Numbered from the stretch's first letter, positions 36,847 to 46,259 are shown. The stretch: DNA of 64,000 nt from Vibrio sp. 99-70-13A1 (GCF_013114625.1 NZ_VTXD01000011.1:28812-92811); one strand, 5' to 3'. Made by a program: numbers and translations. Notes: a model not told the origin generated them from the letters alone.

Positions 36847-37080
36847 TCAGATAATTGCGCAACACAATTCGGCAGAAAGTTCGTTTAGCTGCTGCTCATT
36901 GTCGAGTTTAATGGACCACTTGCACTCTGAACCATTAGCTGAAATAACATTTGCCCCTTTTCCAATTAACTGAATAGAGTCAACGTGAGCTTGTAAGGTC
37001 ACTCTGTGCTCCCCTTCAAGGCGAACAACAATTTCATGTGCTGTGGCGATAATTTTCCCGCCTTTAAATGTAATAACCAT
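36847..37080 (-). CDS. Small Vibrio protein, DUF3389-like
   Basis: The 77-residue protein is cytosolic and rich in beta-strand pattern (MVITFKGGKIIATAHEIVVRL, VDSIQLIGKGANVI) with a Cys-rich end. It looks like the family I recall as DUF3389, found in vibrios; I cannot confirm this. It precedes the MenI-like thioesterase start region by 79 bp on the same strand, downstream of it in the direction of transcription. No function proposed. Confidence 0.6.
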   Translation of the reverse strand: MVITFKGGKIIATAHEIVVRLEGEHRVTLQAHVDSIQLIGKGANVISANGSECKWSIKLDNEQQLNELSAELCCAII

Positions 37081-37159
37081 TTATTGTCTACTTAATTAGT
37101 GTGTTGATTAATGTTATTGGCGACTTAGATTAAGTTCAGCATTCAACTGTCTTAATTTT

Positions 37160-37591
37160 TTAATTGGCTTTCTTATGTTTCTTAACCGCAATGGTTAATC
37201 GGCTGGTACAAACTAACCTTTTACGTTCATCAGTAATATTGATTTGCCAGACCTGAGTCGATGCTCCTAAATGAACAGGCTCTGCCGTCCCAATCACATG
37301 CCCTTCACGCATTGCTCGGATGTGGTTAGCGTTAATATCTAAACCCACACAGTAGTAATCTTCACTTACACAAAAGTTTGCAGCCAAGGAACCTAATGTT
37401 TCGGCCAGAACAACAGAAGCGCCACCATGCAACATCCCGAGAGGTTGATGAGTGAAATGGCATACAGGCATAGTTGCAACTAAAGAATGGTCGTTCACTT
37501 CTGTATAAATAATATTGAGGTGCTCAATCAAAGTATTTTTTGATGTGGCGTTTAATGTTTCTAGATCGACTTCTTTTTTCCAAATGCTCAC
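37160..37591 (-). CDS. menI: Hotdog-fold thioesterase, MenI/YdiI-like
   Basis: The 143-residue hotdog protein has the sequence plan of E. coli YdiI: LATMPV-type segment (LVATMPV), LGMLHGGASVVLAETLGS with the catalytic region, VGLDINANHIRAMREG, and a final CTSRLTIAV. YdiI/MenI hydrolyses 1,4-dihydroxy-2-naphthoyl-CoA in menaquinone synthesis and some other acyl-CoAs. Length and motif match well. Other menaquinone genes are not in the window, so the in vivo substrate is an inference. Confidence 0.85.
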   Translation of the reverse strand: MSIWKKEVDLETLNATSKNTLIEHLNIIYTEVNDHSLVATMPVCHFTHQPLGMLHGGASVVLAETLGSLAANFCVSEDYYCVGLDINANHIRAMREGHVIGTAEPVHLGASTQVWQINITDERKRLVCTSRLTIAVKKHKKAN

Positions 37592-37718
37592 GTTTAATCC
37601 TCAATTAAAATTTACGCATTATTAGTGCTATTTATCGTTCAGTTACTACGAAGAAGTTTTCGGAATGATGTAAGTTAATGTTAACATGCAAAAAAAACTT
37701 ATTACACGAGGATGTTTT

Positions 37719-38507
37719 ATGACGTCATGGATGAAGGTGGCTTCCCTTTTCACTTTAGCAGGCTTAACGGCATGTAGTGCTTCACCTACAGGGCGCAATC
37801 AATTACTGCTGTTTTCAGATCAAGATATGTCGCAGTTGGGTGCACAGTCTTTTGAACAAATGAAAGCTGAACAACCAATAAGCAAAGATGCGAAAACCAA
37901 TAAGTATGTTCAATGTGTAGCAAGTAGTATCACTCAGCATATTCCTAAACAAGGCTTTAGCGAGTGGGAAGTGGTGGTTTTTGAAAGCGATCAGGTTAAT
38001 GCTTTTGCGCTACCAGGCGGTAAAATTGGTGTTTATACTGGTTTACTCAAAGTCGCAGTTAATGAAGACCAATTGGCAACCGTTATTGGACATGAAATTG
38101 CTCACGTCATTGCTGACCACAGTAATGAACGACTATCACAATCTCAGATAGCCAATACTGGTCTTCAAATTACTAACGTGGCAATTGGCGCTTCTGAATA
38201 CAGCCAGTACCAAGGTATGACAATGGCAGCTCTTGGTTTAGGCGTCCAATATGGCGTAATCTTACCTTATGGAAGAACCCAAGAATCTGAAGCAGATATT
38301 GTAGGGCTAGACTATATGGCGAAAGCTGGGTTTGATCCGAATCAGAGCGTTAACTTATGGCAGAATATGGCAAAAGCATCAGGTGGTAATCAACCGCCAG
38401 AACTGCTATCAACGCACCCTTCTCACGACACTCGTATTAAAGATTTACAAGCAACCATAAAAACGCTACCAAGCTATGGTGCAACAAAGCCTAATTGCAA
38501 AACTTAA
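37719..38507 (+). CDS. M48-family lipoprotein metalloprotease (LoiP/YggG-like)
   Basis: The 262-residue protein starts at ATG 37719, supported by GAGG 7 nt upstream and by the lipoprotein signal (MTSWMKVASLFTLAGLTAC; Cys19). An earlier ATG at 37686 would put 11 extra residues before it. The zinc motif is GHEIAHVIADHS (HExxH) with a later Glu in ESEADIVGLDYMAKAGFDP, as in M48. It is probably outer-membrane-attached and works in envelope quality control, as in E. coli LoiP. A bidirectional terminator separates it from the convergent M50 gene. Confidence 0.88.
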   Translation: MTSWMKVASLFTLAGLTACSASPTGRNQLLLFSDQDMSQLGAQSFEQMKAEQPISKDAKTNKYVQCVASSITQHIPKQGFSEWEVVVFESDQVNAFALPGGKIGVYTGLLKVAVNEDQLATVIGHEIAHVIADHSNERLSQSQIANTGLQITNVAIGASEYSQYQGMTMAALGLGVQYGVILPYGRTQESEADIVGLDYMAKAGFDPNQSVNLWQNMAKASGGNQPPELLSTHPSHDTRIKDLQATIKTLPSYGATKPNCKT

Positions 38508-38593
38508 TATTTAGATCTGATTTACGTTAGCGTAATGGGACTGCTGCAAGTGATTCTTCGCGAGTTTGTTCTTTGTAAGTGTGGATTCAAATA

Positions 38594-38625
38594 AAAACGA
38601 ACGGTTTTCGCCGTTCGTTTTTATT
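38594..38625. terminator. Bidirectional terminator between the M48 and M50 genes
   Basis: An 11-bp perfect stem AAAACGAACGG / CCGTTCGTTTT with a 6-nt loop has T tracts on both strands. Confidence 0.9.
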
Positions 38626-38651
38626 AAGAATGGGTAATACTTTATCTAGAT

Positions 38652-39734
38652 TTACGTCCCTAAAATTTGCAGCGGCAAACTCAATAATTCGTCACCTGTT
38701 GAAGCAAAGTACCAAATAATACCAATCAGACTACTCACCAAACCTACATACCAAGTAAAAGAAAACAGCTGACCATACTTGTCTAACGGAAGTAAGTGGC
38801 TGTGGTGTCGCCCTTTCCATTCAAAGAGTATTTCAACGCTACCCATAATAAGTAGAAAACCAAACAGGGTTAAGTTCATTTGGTAACTAATGACCACACC
38901 AGCAATTGCAGCAGCAACACACAACACAATTCCCAGCATGCTATTCATAGAAAAGCTGATACTTTTTAATACATGACCGCCATCTAAAGGCAGAATGGGC
39001 AGCAAATTGAATAGGTTCAATAAGGCGTTAAATACAGCTAACCCAGCAAAGAACATTTCTCCGGTTACCCAGTACAAAACAGTGAATATAATTGACAGGA
39101 TTAAGCCAAAAAATGGTCCCATAATGGAGATAACAACATCTTGCCAGCGTGTGTTAATTTTCTCATCAGAAAGCGCTAATCCGCCTAAGAATGGAATTAG
39201 GTATATACCTTTAGTTTTCATTCCGAAATACTTCATAGCACGGATGTGCCCGTATTCGTGAAACATCAAACAAGCGATGAGTGCAAGTGCAAACTGAATT
39301 GAGAATAACCATGAATACGCAGCCAAACTCGCTGATGCCAATACGACTTTGATAAGTTTTGCACTTTTCAGTGCTTTCATTCCTAAAGAAACCAAACCGA
39401 TGAGACTAAAGCGTTTCTCAGCCTTAGGTGCCACAAACGGTTTTTGCTGCTCGATATCTTTAGTATCCCGAGTACCGCTAGCCATCACTTCATCATTAGC
39501 AGTGACGCGGTAACCTAAATAAAAAGGTTGCCAATTTACTTCGACATTTACTTGGCAATGAATTTCTTTTTCGTCGGCTTTAAGCACAAAGGTATGCGCT
39601 CTTTCTGTCTCTGAGTCTGAATGTGCGTCTAATTGAGACACTAATGTATTGTTCCAAAAAAGCTGCTGCCAACCAGCCATTGAGCCTTCTAAGCGAAGTG
39701 GTTTGCCAAGAAACTCTATTGAGAGTAATTCCAA
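38652..39734 (-). CDS. Site-2-type membrane metalloprotease (M50 family)
   Basis: The 360-residue inner-membrane protein has a soluble N-terminal half (about 1-110, beta-rich) and about five to six spans after residue 115. The zinc motif HEYGH is at 159-163 inside a span, and the paired motif LPILPLDGGH is near residue 247. Together these are the S2P metal site (HExxH plus LDG). S2P proteases cut membrane-embedded substrates such as anti-sigma factors; the target is unknown. No PDZ domain is seen between the two motifs. Confidence 0.85.
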   Translation of the reverse strand: MELLSIEFLGKPLRLEGSMAGWQQLFWNNTLVSQLDAHSDSETERAHTFVLKADEKEIHCQVNVEVNWQPFYLGYRVTANDEVMASGTRDTKDIEQQKPFVAPKAEKRFSLIGLVSLGMKALKSAKLIKVVLASASLAAYSWLFSIQFALALIACLMFHEYGHIRAMKYFGMKTKGIYLIPFLGGLALSDEKINTRWQDVVISIMGPFFGLILSIIFTVLYWVTGEMFFAGLAVFNALLNLFNLLPILPLDGGHVLKSISFSMNSMLGIVLCVAAAIAGVVISYQMNLTLFGFLLIMGSVEILFEWKGRHHSHLLPLDKYGQLFSFTWYVGLVSSLIGIIWYFASTGDELLSLPLQILGT

Positions 39735-40089
39735 GTTTTCTTTCCAATGTTGTACGACTAAATGAAATCACATTATGCCGATTAGTTTTTTCAAGGTAAA
39801 CAGAAACAAAGGTGTTACAAAACGAGCAACTGATCACTATTTAAACAACTAAGCAGCACAACAACTCTGGTCACACCTCCAACCACACATAAAGCATTGA
39901 TAAATTAAATATAATTAGTGTTAGAGTCCTGCCCCTTAAAAACATAACTTCACAAAATATCTCTCCACTCTTTGACTTTTAATAAAATATTGAATTAACA
40001 TATAATTTACAATTGAGTAACTTTAGTTAACAGTGCTCGATGTGTTTTCAATAATAAGAATGAGATTTGATGCCCTAGGAGGGTCAAGG
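39735..40089. other. Upstream region of fadL
   Basis: About 350 bp with no gene. It holds a possible FadR half-operator around 39864-39880 (CTGGTCACACC) and AT-rich sequence up to a strong SD (AGGAGGG) 6 nt before the fadL ATG. No other structure is clear. Confidence 0.6.
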
Positions 40090-41343
40090 ATGAAAACAGT
40101 ACAACGCTCTCTCGTTTCCCTATCCGTATTATTTGCTTGCAATACGCTTGCTGCTGGCTTCCAAGTAGCTGAACACTCGGCTTCAGGTCTTGGTCGAGCA
40201 TTTTCTGGTGAAGGGGCGGTTGCTGACAACGCAAGTGTGCTTGCAAGAAACCCAGCGGCAATGACTTTATTTGATACTGCACAATTTTCAGGCGCGCTAT
40301 CGATTGTTGATCCTGAAGTAGATATCACGCAGACAAAGGTTAATGATAATGACTTCAACCAAACCTCAAGTGATGTCGCACCCATGCAGTTTGTCCCTGC
40401 AGCATTTTACATTAGCCCTATCAATGACTCTTGGGCTTGGGGTATTGGTATGTTCACCACCTATGGTGTAGCAACAGATTACCCTAATGATATTTTTGCA
40501 GGCGATTTGGCTGGTGATACCTCATTAGTATCCGTCAACTTAAACCCGAACATTGCCTATCGTTTAAACGAGAGTTTTAGTGTTGGTGCAGGACTTAACC
40601 TTGTGTATGCAGAAGCCGAACTAAACCGACACAAAGGAAGCCTACCTTTAGGTGGCTCAGCCAGCGATAAGCTCATTTCAATGACAGGTGAAACTTTTGC
40701 TTTTGGTTGGAACGTTGGTGGTTTGTACGAGCTGGATGAAAATAATCGATTTGGTATTGGGTATCGCTCAGCTGTCGACCTTGATTTTGATGACGGTGAA
40801 TTCACTGACTACTATGGCGGAATCATTTCTGATCCTTCTAAAAATCCTACAACAGGTCGATTAGAGATTAGCCTACCTTCAATTTTAGAATTGTCGGCAT
40901 TCCACCAATTGAATGACCAATGGGCTGTTCATTACGGTTGGCAATTGACTAATTGGAGTACATTTGAAGAACTAAAAGCGACTTCACCTGACTGTAATGG
41001 CGGTGTTTGCTTCTTAAAAGAAGAACATTATGACGATAACCAACGCTGGTCTGTCGGTGGTACTTACACAATCAATACAGAATGGACAATCCGTGCGGGT
41101 TTGGCATACGACGAACAAGCAGGCGAAGCAACATTAAGCATTCCTGATAGTGATCGTTACTGGTATTCAGCCGGTCTTACCTACACAGTCTCTGAAAACA
41201 TGACTCTCGATGCTGCATTTGCACTAGTACAAAGTAAGAGTGGTTCATTTACAGAAACAGATGCCGCAGGACAAAAGCTAACCTTTGAATCTGAAGCGGT
41301 TGCCTACTTATCGGCAATTCAACTTAACTACACATTCAACTAA
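40090..41343 (+). CDS. fadL: Long-chain fatty acid outer-membrane transporter FadL
   Basis: The 417-residue barrel starts at ATG 40090 (AGGAGGG 6 nt before; longer frame rejected) and has a signal peptide cleaved near LAA-GFQVAEHS. The N-terminal hatch NPAAMTLFD and repeated GSASD-like loops match FadL. The last residues (LNYTFN) form a normal barrel end. FadL takes long-chain fatty acids across the outer membrane. volA follows after 19 bp on the same strand, so the two should be co-expressed, as in V. cholerae. Confidence 0.92.
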   Translation: MKTVQRSLVSLSVLFACNTLAAGFQVAEHSASGLGRAFSGEGAVADNASVLARNPAAMTLFDTAQFSGALSIVDPEVDITQTKVNDNDFNQTSSDVAPMQFVPAAFYISPINDSWAWGIGMFTTYGVATDYPNDIFAGDLAGDTSLVSVNLNPNIAYRLNESFSVGAGLNLVYAEAELNRHKGSLPLGGSASDKLISMTGETFAFGWNVGGLYELDENNRFGIGYRSAVDLDFDDGEFTDYYGGIISDPSKNPTTGRLEISLPSILELSAFHQLNDQWAVHYGWQLTNWSTFEELKATSPDCNGGVCFLKEEHYDDNQRWSVGGTYTINTEWTIRAGLAYDEQAGEATLSIPDSDRYWYSAGLTYTVSENMTLDAAFALVQSKSGSFTETDAAGQKLTFESEAVAYLSAIQLNYTFN

Positions 41344-41362
41344 GTTATCGGGAAAACATAAA

Positions 41363-43900
41363 ATGAATAATAAATTTTCTTTATCTCTAGTCTGCTCCGC
41401 TTTATTACTAGCAGGGTGTGGTGACAACAGCGGTAGTAGCGGTACCTCAACCAATGCACCCTACTCTGATGCCATTAATGAATCACTTGCACGCAGCTCA
41501 TCAATCAACTTCAACCTATTAGGAAGTGATGCAGATGTTCCACTGCCTTCTTTCCTTTTATTCGATACTAGCGACCATACTCTTAACATTCCTTTAAGTT
41601 CTTCTTCTACTGGTCTGCTCAATGATCCTAAAGTGGCAATGGGTGAAGCCGATGGCTGGAGTACCATCATGCCTTTCACTATCAACACTAACTTGCCAAG
41701 TGATAGAACACTTAAAAATGATGTAGTGATGATGGGTACAATTCCATTTAGTGCTCACTTAAATAGTGGCGTTAAAGTAGCGAAAGTTGATGTTGACCTT
41801 AGTACTGGCGTAATGTCTAACTTTACTGCTCTTACAGCAGGGGTTGATTACTTGGTTGCTTCGAGTGATTTAAAAACCATTCAAGTATTACCTCTTAAAG
41901 GTTTTGAACCAGGTTCTGATTATATTTACGCATTAACTGATTCTATTATGGACAGTGAAGGTGAATCATTAGGAACTTCTAAGTCATATGCTTCACTAAA
42001 AACTAAAGATATTGACCAAGCAGGCTCACTTGATCTTCCTCAAAAGGTCATCCAACAAGTTGAAGCTCTATTTGCTGGATATGGTCAAGTAACCAATTCA
42101 GATAATATTATTTATTCATCCTGGTTTACCACAGCTTCAGCGGGTAACGTGATGAATGGAACAAAAGCAGCAATAGCACAAACTATCGCTCCAAATGTTG
42201 CGCCTTCTGATGTTTGGAAGAACCTTGCAAACCCGAATAATCTTTCTGCCGCCACTTTAGATAACTTGTATAACACAGCGGTTTCTAGCACTGTTCAAGA
42301 TTTTGCAACCGCAGTAAAAAATGACATGATGTTTACGTCTGCCTTTAGTCAAGATTCAGCTGATAAATTGGCAACAGCATACAATGCAAACTTTGCAGAC
42401 CCTAACATCGCTTCTATTCAGGTTTATCGAGGCACAGTAGAGCTTCCATACTTCTTGTCAGATTCTTTAGAAGACGACGCTTGGAAAAAAACGCCATGGC
42501 GCAGTGCGATGCCTAGTGTGCTTACGATTTTAAGCACGCTAAGTTCAGGAAGCGACAGTGACAAAGTGGCGATCGCGACTCAACTTGCAGGCTTAGGTAT
42601 TACCGACCCGGCAACACAGCTCTATGATCCTGAGTACCAAAAATTATTAATTGGTGAAAAGCTAACACTTGCTAATGGCGACCAACTCGATAGTACTCGT
42701 ATCATGACGAAGTACAGTGCAGTGCCACAAGTTCGCGCTGTGAAATCTGTACCTTTCATTATGTTTGTACCTGAAGGTGCGGCTATTGATAGCAATTTGC
42801 CGATTCTGCAATATCAACATGGTATTACCAATATTAAAGAAAGTGCTTACGCATTTGCGATGCAGCATATTGGTGGTGCAATGTCTGGAGATGCGCCGTT
42901 TAAGCCATACGCTGTAATTGCGATTGACCAACCTCTGCACGGTGAGCGCCAATTAAGCCCAGAGGTTGTCACAACGCCATTAGACGCAACGCCATACATG
43001 AACTTAGAATATTTACCTGTTGCTCGTGACAACATTCGACAGAGTGCCATTGATGGTTTAGGTCTTCGTTATGCTTTAAATATGGCATCTAATGCAGCAT
43101 TCAATAGTCTTGATAAAACCAATGTTTCTTTGTTTGGTCATTCAATCGGAGCTATCACAGGCATCAGTTCGTATACCATAGGTAATACAACGCTTAACCC
43201 TGCTATCGATTCAATGTTCAGCTACACAAGTGCAACTCTAGCTAATCCAGGTGGTGGTATTGCACCATTCTTACTAAGTTCAGAGACATTCTCTCCTGAA
43301 ATTAAGCATACGGTGAGTGTTTCAGGTGTCCCTGCTTACAGAACTCACTACGCATCAGATTGCTACTCGGACGATCCTAACTCAAATATTAGTGGTGGTA
43401 ACTGCTATACAGCTTACTATTCGTCTATCAGTGATGACTCAGCATCTGCTGAAGAGAAAGTAGTTAAAGCAACGATTGATGCAACACTGGCTTCATTCAC
43501 TTTTGCAGCACAAACCGTTCTTGATAATGTAGACCCATACAATATTGCTTCTACAACGACAGGACCAATTCTTGGCATTCAAGATGATATGGATAAAACG
43601 ATCCCTAATACGGTTGCCACTTATCAAACATCAGGTACTGAACCACTATTTAAGAAGTTGTCTTTAGTAAATACTGCTCGTGATACAAGTGGTCAAAAAG
43701 TGGCGTCGTACTTTAATTTTGCATCAGCCTCCGAGCACTCAACCGTTATCACACCACAGAATGCAAATGACGTGGCAGCTAACGCAGAGATGACCTCGCA
43801 AATCGTTCAGTTCACGCTAACTCAAGGTAATGCCACAGGTTCATTGAACGTTGATGCATCTCTACTGGATGCCTCTAAAAATCCTGATGCTTCGAATTAA
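41363..43900 (+). CDS. volA: VolA-like surface lysophospholipase lipoprotein
   Basis: The 845-residue protein starts at ATG 41363 (GGGAAA upstream; longer frame overlaps fadL) and has a lipobox (LLLAGC; Cys19) followed by a flexible Gly/Ser linker (GDNSGSSGTS). The catalytic nucleophile motif GxSxG is LFGHSIGAITG, in a Pla-1/cef-type alpha/beta-hydrolase. In V. cholerae, VolA releases fatty acid from host lysophosphatidylcholine and FadL imports it. The same pairing here supports this role. The gene ends before an 18-bp tandem repeat and a terminator. Confidence 0.9.
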   Translation: MNNKFSLSLVCSALLLAGCGDNSGSSGTSTNAPYSDAINESLARSSSINFNLLGSDADVPLPSFLLFDTSDHTLNIPLSSSSTGLLNDPKVAMGEADGWSTIMPFTINTNLPSDRTLKNDVVMMGTIPFSAHLNSGVKVAKVDVDLSTGVMSNFTALTAGVDYLVASSDLKTIQVLPLKGFEPGSDYIYALTDSIMDSEGESLGTSKSYASLKTKDIDQAGSLDLPQKVIQQVEALFAGYGQVTNSDNIIYSSWFTTASAGNVMNGTKAAIAQTIAPNVAPSDVWKNLANPNNLSAATLDNLYNTAVSSTVQDFATAVKNDMMFTSAFSQDSADKLATAYNANFADPNIASIQVYRGTVELPYFLSDSLEDDAWKKTPWRSAMPSVLTILSTLSSGSDSDKVAIATQLAGLGITDPATQLYDPEYQKLLIGEKLTLANGDQLDSTRIMTKYSAVPQVRAVKSVPFIMFVPEGAAIDSNLPILQYQHGITNIKESAYAFAMQHIGGAMSGDAPFKPYAVIAIDQPLHGERQLSPEVVTTPLDATPYMNLEYLPVARDNIRQSAIDGLGLRYALNMASNAAFNSLDKTNVSLFGHSIGAITGISSYTIGNTTLNPAIDSMFSYTSATLANPGGGIAPFLLSSETFSPEIKHTVSVSGVPAYRTHYASDCYSDDPNSNISGGNCYTAYYSSISDDSASAEEKVVKATIDATLASFTFAAQTVLDNVDPYNIASTTTGPILGIQDDMDKTIPNTVATYQTSGTEPLFKKLSLVNTARDTSGQKVASYFNFASASEHSTVITPQNANDVAANAEMTSQIVQFTLTQGNATGSLNVDASLLDASKNPDASN

Positions 43901-43914
43901 CCTGTAATATTTAA

Positions 43915-44022
43915 GCTTCTAAGAAGCTAAGGTTTCTAAGAAGATTTAAGTTTCTAAACAGCTTTAGATTTCAAAGAAGCTTTTGGTTTCTAAACAGCTT
44001 TGGATCTCTAAGAAGCACTGAG
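43915..44022. repeat. 18-bp tandem repeat, six degenerate copies
   Basis: Units start at 43915, 43933, 43951, 43969, 43987 and 44005 and follow TTTCTAAGAAGCTTTAGG with about 60-80% agreement. Located between the volA stop and its terminator. Confidence 0.9.
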
Positions 44023-44049
44023 TCGCTTTTATTGAGAAGTAGAACCACC

Positions 44050-44078
44050 AAATGCCAGCTTAATCGCTGGCATTTTCA
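44050..44078 (+). terminator. Terminator of fadL-volA
   Basis: A 10-bp stem AAATGCCAGC / GCTGGCATTT with a TTAATC-type loop is followed by a short T-run. Confidence 0.8.
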
Positions 44079-44281
44079 TTCCTATTCACTGTTCTCTCAC
44101 TTTCTAGTTTTATTGTTTTTATCGATTTACCCAGTTACTTAACCGTGCGTTTACCTACCACAATACAAATGTTTTACTTCATCAAAATTAATCGGCACAG
44201 AATACCGTACGACCTCTTTCTTTCTTGTAAATAAAGTGGATAATAGCCGACTTATAAATACCTAATAAATGTGAGTCCATT

Positions 44282-44839
44282 ATGTCTTCTGAAGCAACTA
44301 TGCTAGAACGCTGCCAATCTAAATGTGAACTGTGTGGTTCTGATTCTCAACTAACTGCATACGCAGTACCACCACATAGCCACGTAACTGTGGATCACGG
44401 CATCATGGTGTGTGATAAGTGCCTTGGTGAGATTGATGACCCAAAAGATATTAACCACTGGCGTTGTCTAAACGACAGCATGTGGAGCCAAGAAGCTCCG
44501 GTACAAGTAACGGCTTGGCGTCAATTGACTCGTCTAAATGCTGAAAGCTGGGCTCAAGACTTGCTAGACATGATGTACCTTGAAGAAGAAACATCTGTTT
44601 GGGCACAAATCGGTATGTCTGCAGACGACAAACCTTTCGATGTGAATGGCGTAGAGCTTAAGAAAGGTGACGACGTAACAGTAATTAAAGACTTGCCAGT
44701 TAAAGGTACAAACCAAGTAATTAAGCAAGGTACTGTTATTCGCGGTATCAGCGTTGGTGATGATCCAAAACTGGTTTCAGGTAAAACCAATGGCGGACAA
44801 TCAATGTACGTTATTGCTGAATTCTGCCGTAAGAAGTAA
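44282..44839 (+). CDS. PhnA/YjdM-domain zinc-ribbon protein, long form
   Basis: The 185-residue protein has a zinc-ribbon N-terminus with CQSKCELCG and a later CDKCL, and a C-terminal PhnA/YjdM domain (about 125-185: FDVNGVELKKGDDVTVIKDLPVKG, QGTVIRGI). The middle (MWSQEAPVQVTAWRQL) is helical. Despite the old name it is not shown to act on phosphonates. A shorter paralogue (48179-48508) is 3.4 kb away. Good SD and terminator on the plus strand. Confidence 0.82.
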   Translation: MSSEATMLERCQSKCELCGSDSQLTAYAVPPHSHVTVDHGIMVCDKCLGEIDDPKDINHWRCLNDSMWSQEAPVQVTAWRQLTRLNAESWAQDLLDMMYLEEETSVWAQIGMSADDKPFDVNGVELKKGDDVTVIKDLPVKGTNQVIKQGTVIRGISVGDDPKLVSGKTNGGQSMYVIAEFCRKK

Positions 44840-44891
44840 TTTTAGCTTTTGATTTTTCGATAAAATCATTAAAACTTAAATTCTAGATTGT

Positions 44892-44920
44892 AAAAAGGCG
44901 CTTGATAAGCGCCTTTTTCA
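44892..44920 (+). terminator. Terminator after the PhnA-like gene
   Basis: AAAAAGGCGCTT / AAGCGCCTTTTT stem around a GAT loop, followed by T-rich sequence. Confidence 0.9.
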
Positions 44921-45022
44921 TATTTAAAGATAACTATTTTAATAAGTCTTGAGTATCTAAACAGAAAGACAAATTGTCTCTCAAAGCATTAGCTCTTATG
45001 TTGAATACCAAGAGTACAACTA

Positions 45023-45118
45023 TTAGCTAATTCCACTTGCCACTTTGTAATACACTACTCCGAACAAACCGACAAACACCAAAATAGAAATGATAACTTT
45101 TAACCAAATAAACTTCAT
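45023..45118 (-). CDS. 31-residue membrane microprotein coupled to the GNAT gene
   Basis: The frame encodes one span (WLKVIISILVFVGLFGVVYY) and a short tail. Its ATG overlaps the stop of the GNAT gene (ATGA), which favours coupled translation. A single-span, basic N-terminus protein is predicted at the inner membrane. No family is recognised. Confidence 0.6.
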   Translation of the reverse strand: MKFIWLKVIISILVFVGLFGVVYYKVASGIS

Positions 45119-45627
45119 TTTGTAGCCTCTTCATCGGTCACTTCACGATTAATTTTAGTACTGACATTACGTGCAATCATTAAGACTTCGTCCGCGGAAT
45201 ATAAGTTTGAAATGGTCACTTCTACTTCTGCACCCAAGACATTTGCGTACAATTGTTGGGCTTTATTATCCGCTCTCGTTGACACTAAAGCATGCTTTAT
45301 CACTGAACCGACTGATTGAAGTTGTTCTTCAACCAAGAGGAAGGATTTCTCAATCAACTTCCTTCCATAACCTTTACCTTGTTGATTAGGTAATACGGCT
45401 AATTGCTCCAGTTCAAGTACTGCTTCCGTTCGAAAACCACTCTTTTGAGACCAAACAATATAACCAACGATGTTTGATTCAATTTCGATGACATAAGATA
45501 GAAATCTAGGAAATGCATTTAAATTACATAGCAGCCATTCATAAGACATTCTTTGCCTTGAAAATGCCGCTTGGTGTACTGATGCCGTCTCTATAAGATC
45601 GGATTCAGTCATTAAACGAACGTGCAT
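45115..45627 (-). CDS. GNAT-family N-acetyltransferase
   Basis: The 170-residue protein starts at ATG 45627 (GAGG 6 nt upstream; the longer frame from 45684 is less likely). The GNAT fold is seen: MHVRLMTESDLIETASVHQAAFS, GYIVWSQ, LEQLAVLPNQQGKGYGRKLIEKS (acetyl-CoA loop QxxGxG/A). The C-terminus ends in a Lys/Glu-rich tail. The substrate is unknown. It is followed by a coupled membrane microprotein on the same strand. Confidence 0.82.
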   Translation of the reverse strand: MHVRLMTESDLIETASVHQAAFSRQRMSYEWLLCNLNAFPRFLSYVIEIESNIVGYIVWSQKSGFRTEAVLELEQLAVLPNQQGKGYGRKLIEKSFLLVEEQLQSVGSVIKHALVSTRADNKAQQLYANVLGAEVEVTISNLYSADEVLMIARNVSTKINREVTDEEATK

Positions 45628-45722
45628 AATACCTCTAGCATTGAATATTAGTTTGTCTGAAGTGCAACTATCTCCGACAGTCACTTACCGCTAACCGTCA
45701 GGTCGATCTAACTATCAGCTAG

Positions 45723-45884
45723 TTAGCTGTCAGCACCACACTTTTCACAGGGCTCATAAGTTCTATCACCTTCACTGATCACGATGAACTCACGCACACA
45801 AGTTTCGCACAATATTAACTTGGGATAACTCACCTTGCCTTTCTTAGGCTGTGACTTGCCTTCTGTTGTGTACTTCTTTCTCAT
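45723..45884 (-). CDS. 53-residue zinc-ribbon small protein
   Basis: The frame codes a basic start (MRKKYTTEGK), then CETC and, 16 residues later, CEKC near the C-terminus: a four-Cys ribbon. It precedes the GNAT gene on the same strand with 95 bp between them. Small ribbon proteins often assist RNA or transcription, but the function is unknown. The frame is short, but the paired CxxC motifs make it likely real. Confidence 0.6.
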   Translation of the reverse strand: MRKKYTTEGKSQPKKGKVSYPKLILCETCVREFIVISEGDRTYEPCEKCGADS

Positions 45885-46203
45885 TTTAAGCTCTAAACTG
45901 AATTTTATTTGGCAAATTATACCAATGATTTTGAGATGTTAAATACTTTCAGATCACTGATAAAGAATTTGATAACCATAGAAAAAGTTATAGATCGTAA
46001 TTGCTGTAGCAAGAATCTCAAATAGGTTGAAAAGATACAAAGATCGAACGAGTGGTTGAATGATCAACAAGGAACATGGATAAGGGAAATGATGAAATAT
46101 GAGGGTAGCTGAGAGAGATAAAAGCAACGTGCAATAACTTATGAGATAAGCACTACACGTTGATATTAAGACGCCAAGGCATAAGCGTAAAAGCTTATAT
46201 CTA

Positions 46204-46259
46204 TAAAAGCAGATCTATAAAAACTAAATTGTAAAAGCTTAGATGTAGAAAGCTTCTAC
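46204..46259. repeat. 14-bp degenerate tandem repeat, four copies
   Basis: TAAAAGCAGATCTA-type units start at 46204, 46218, 46232 and 46246. The last two include the 3' end of the DUF3297-like gene and its stop codon. Confidence 0.6.

Noticed and set aside
40023..40385. Open frame on the minus strand opposite the fadL start, with Ser/Pro/Ala composition
   Set aside because: It is fully antisense to fadL, has no ribosome site, and its composition is that of a reversed barrel gene.
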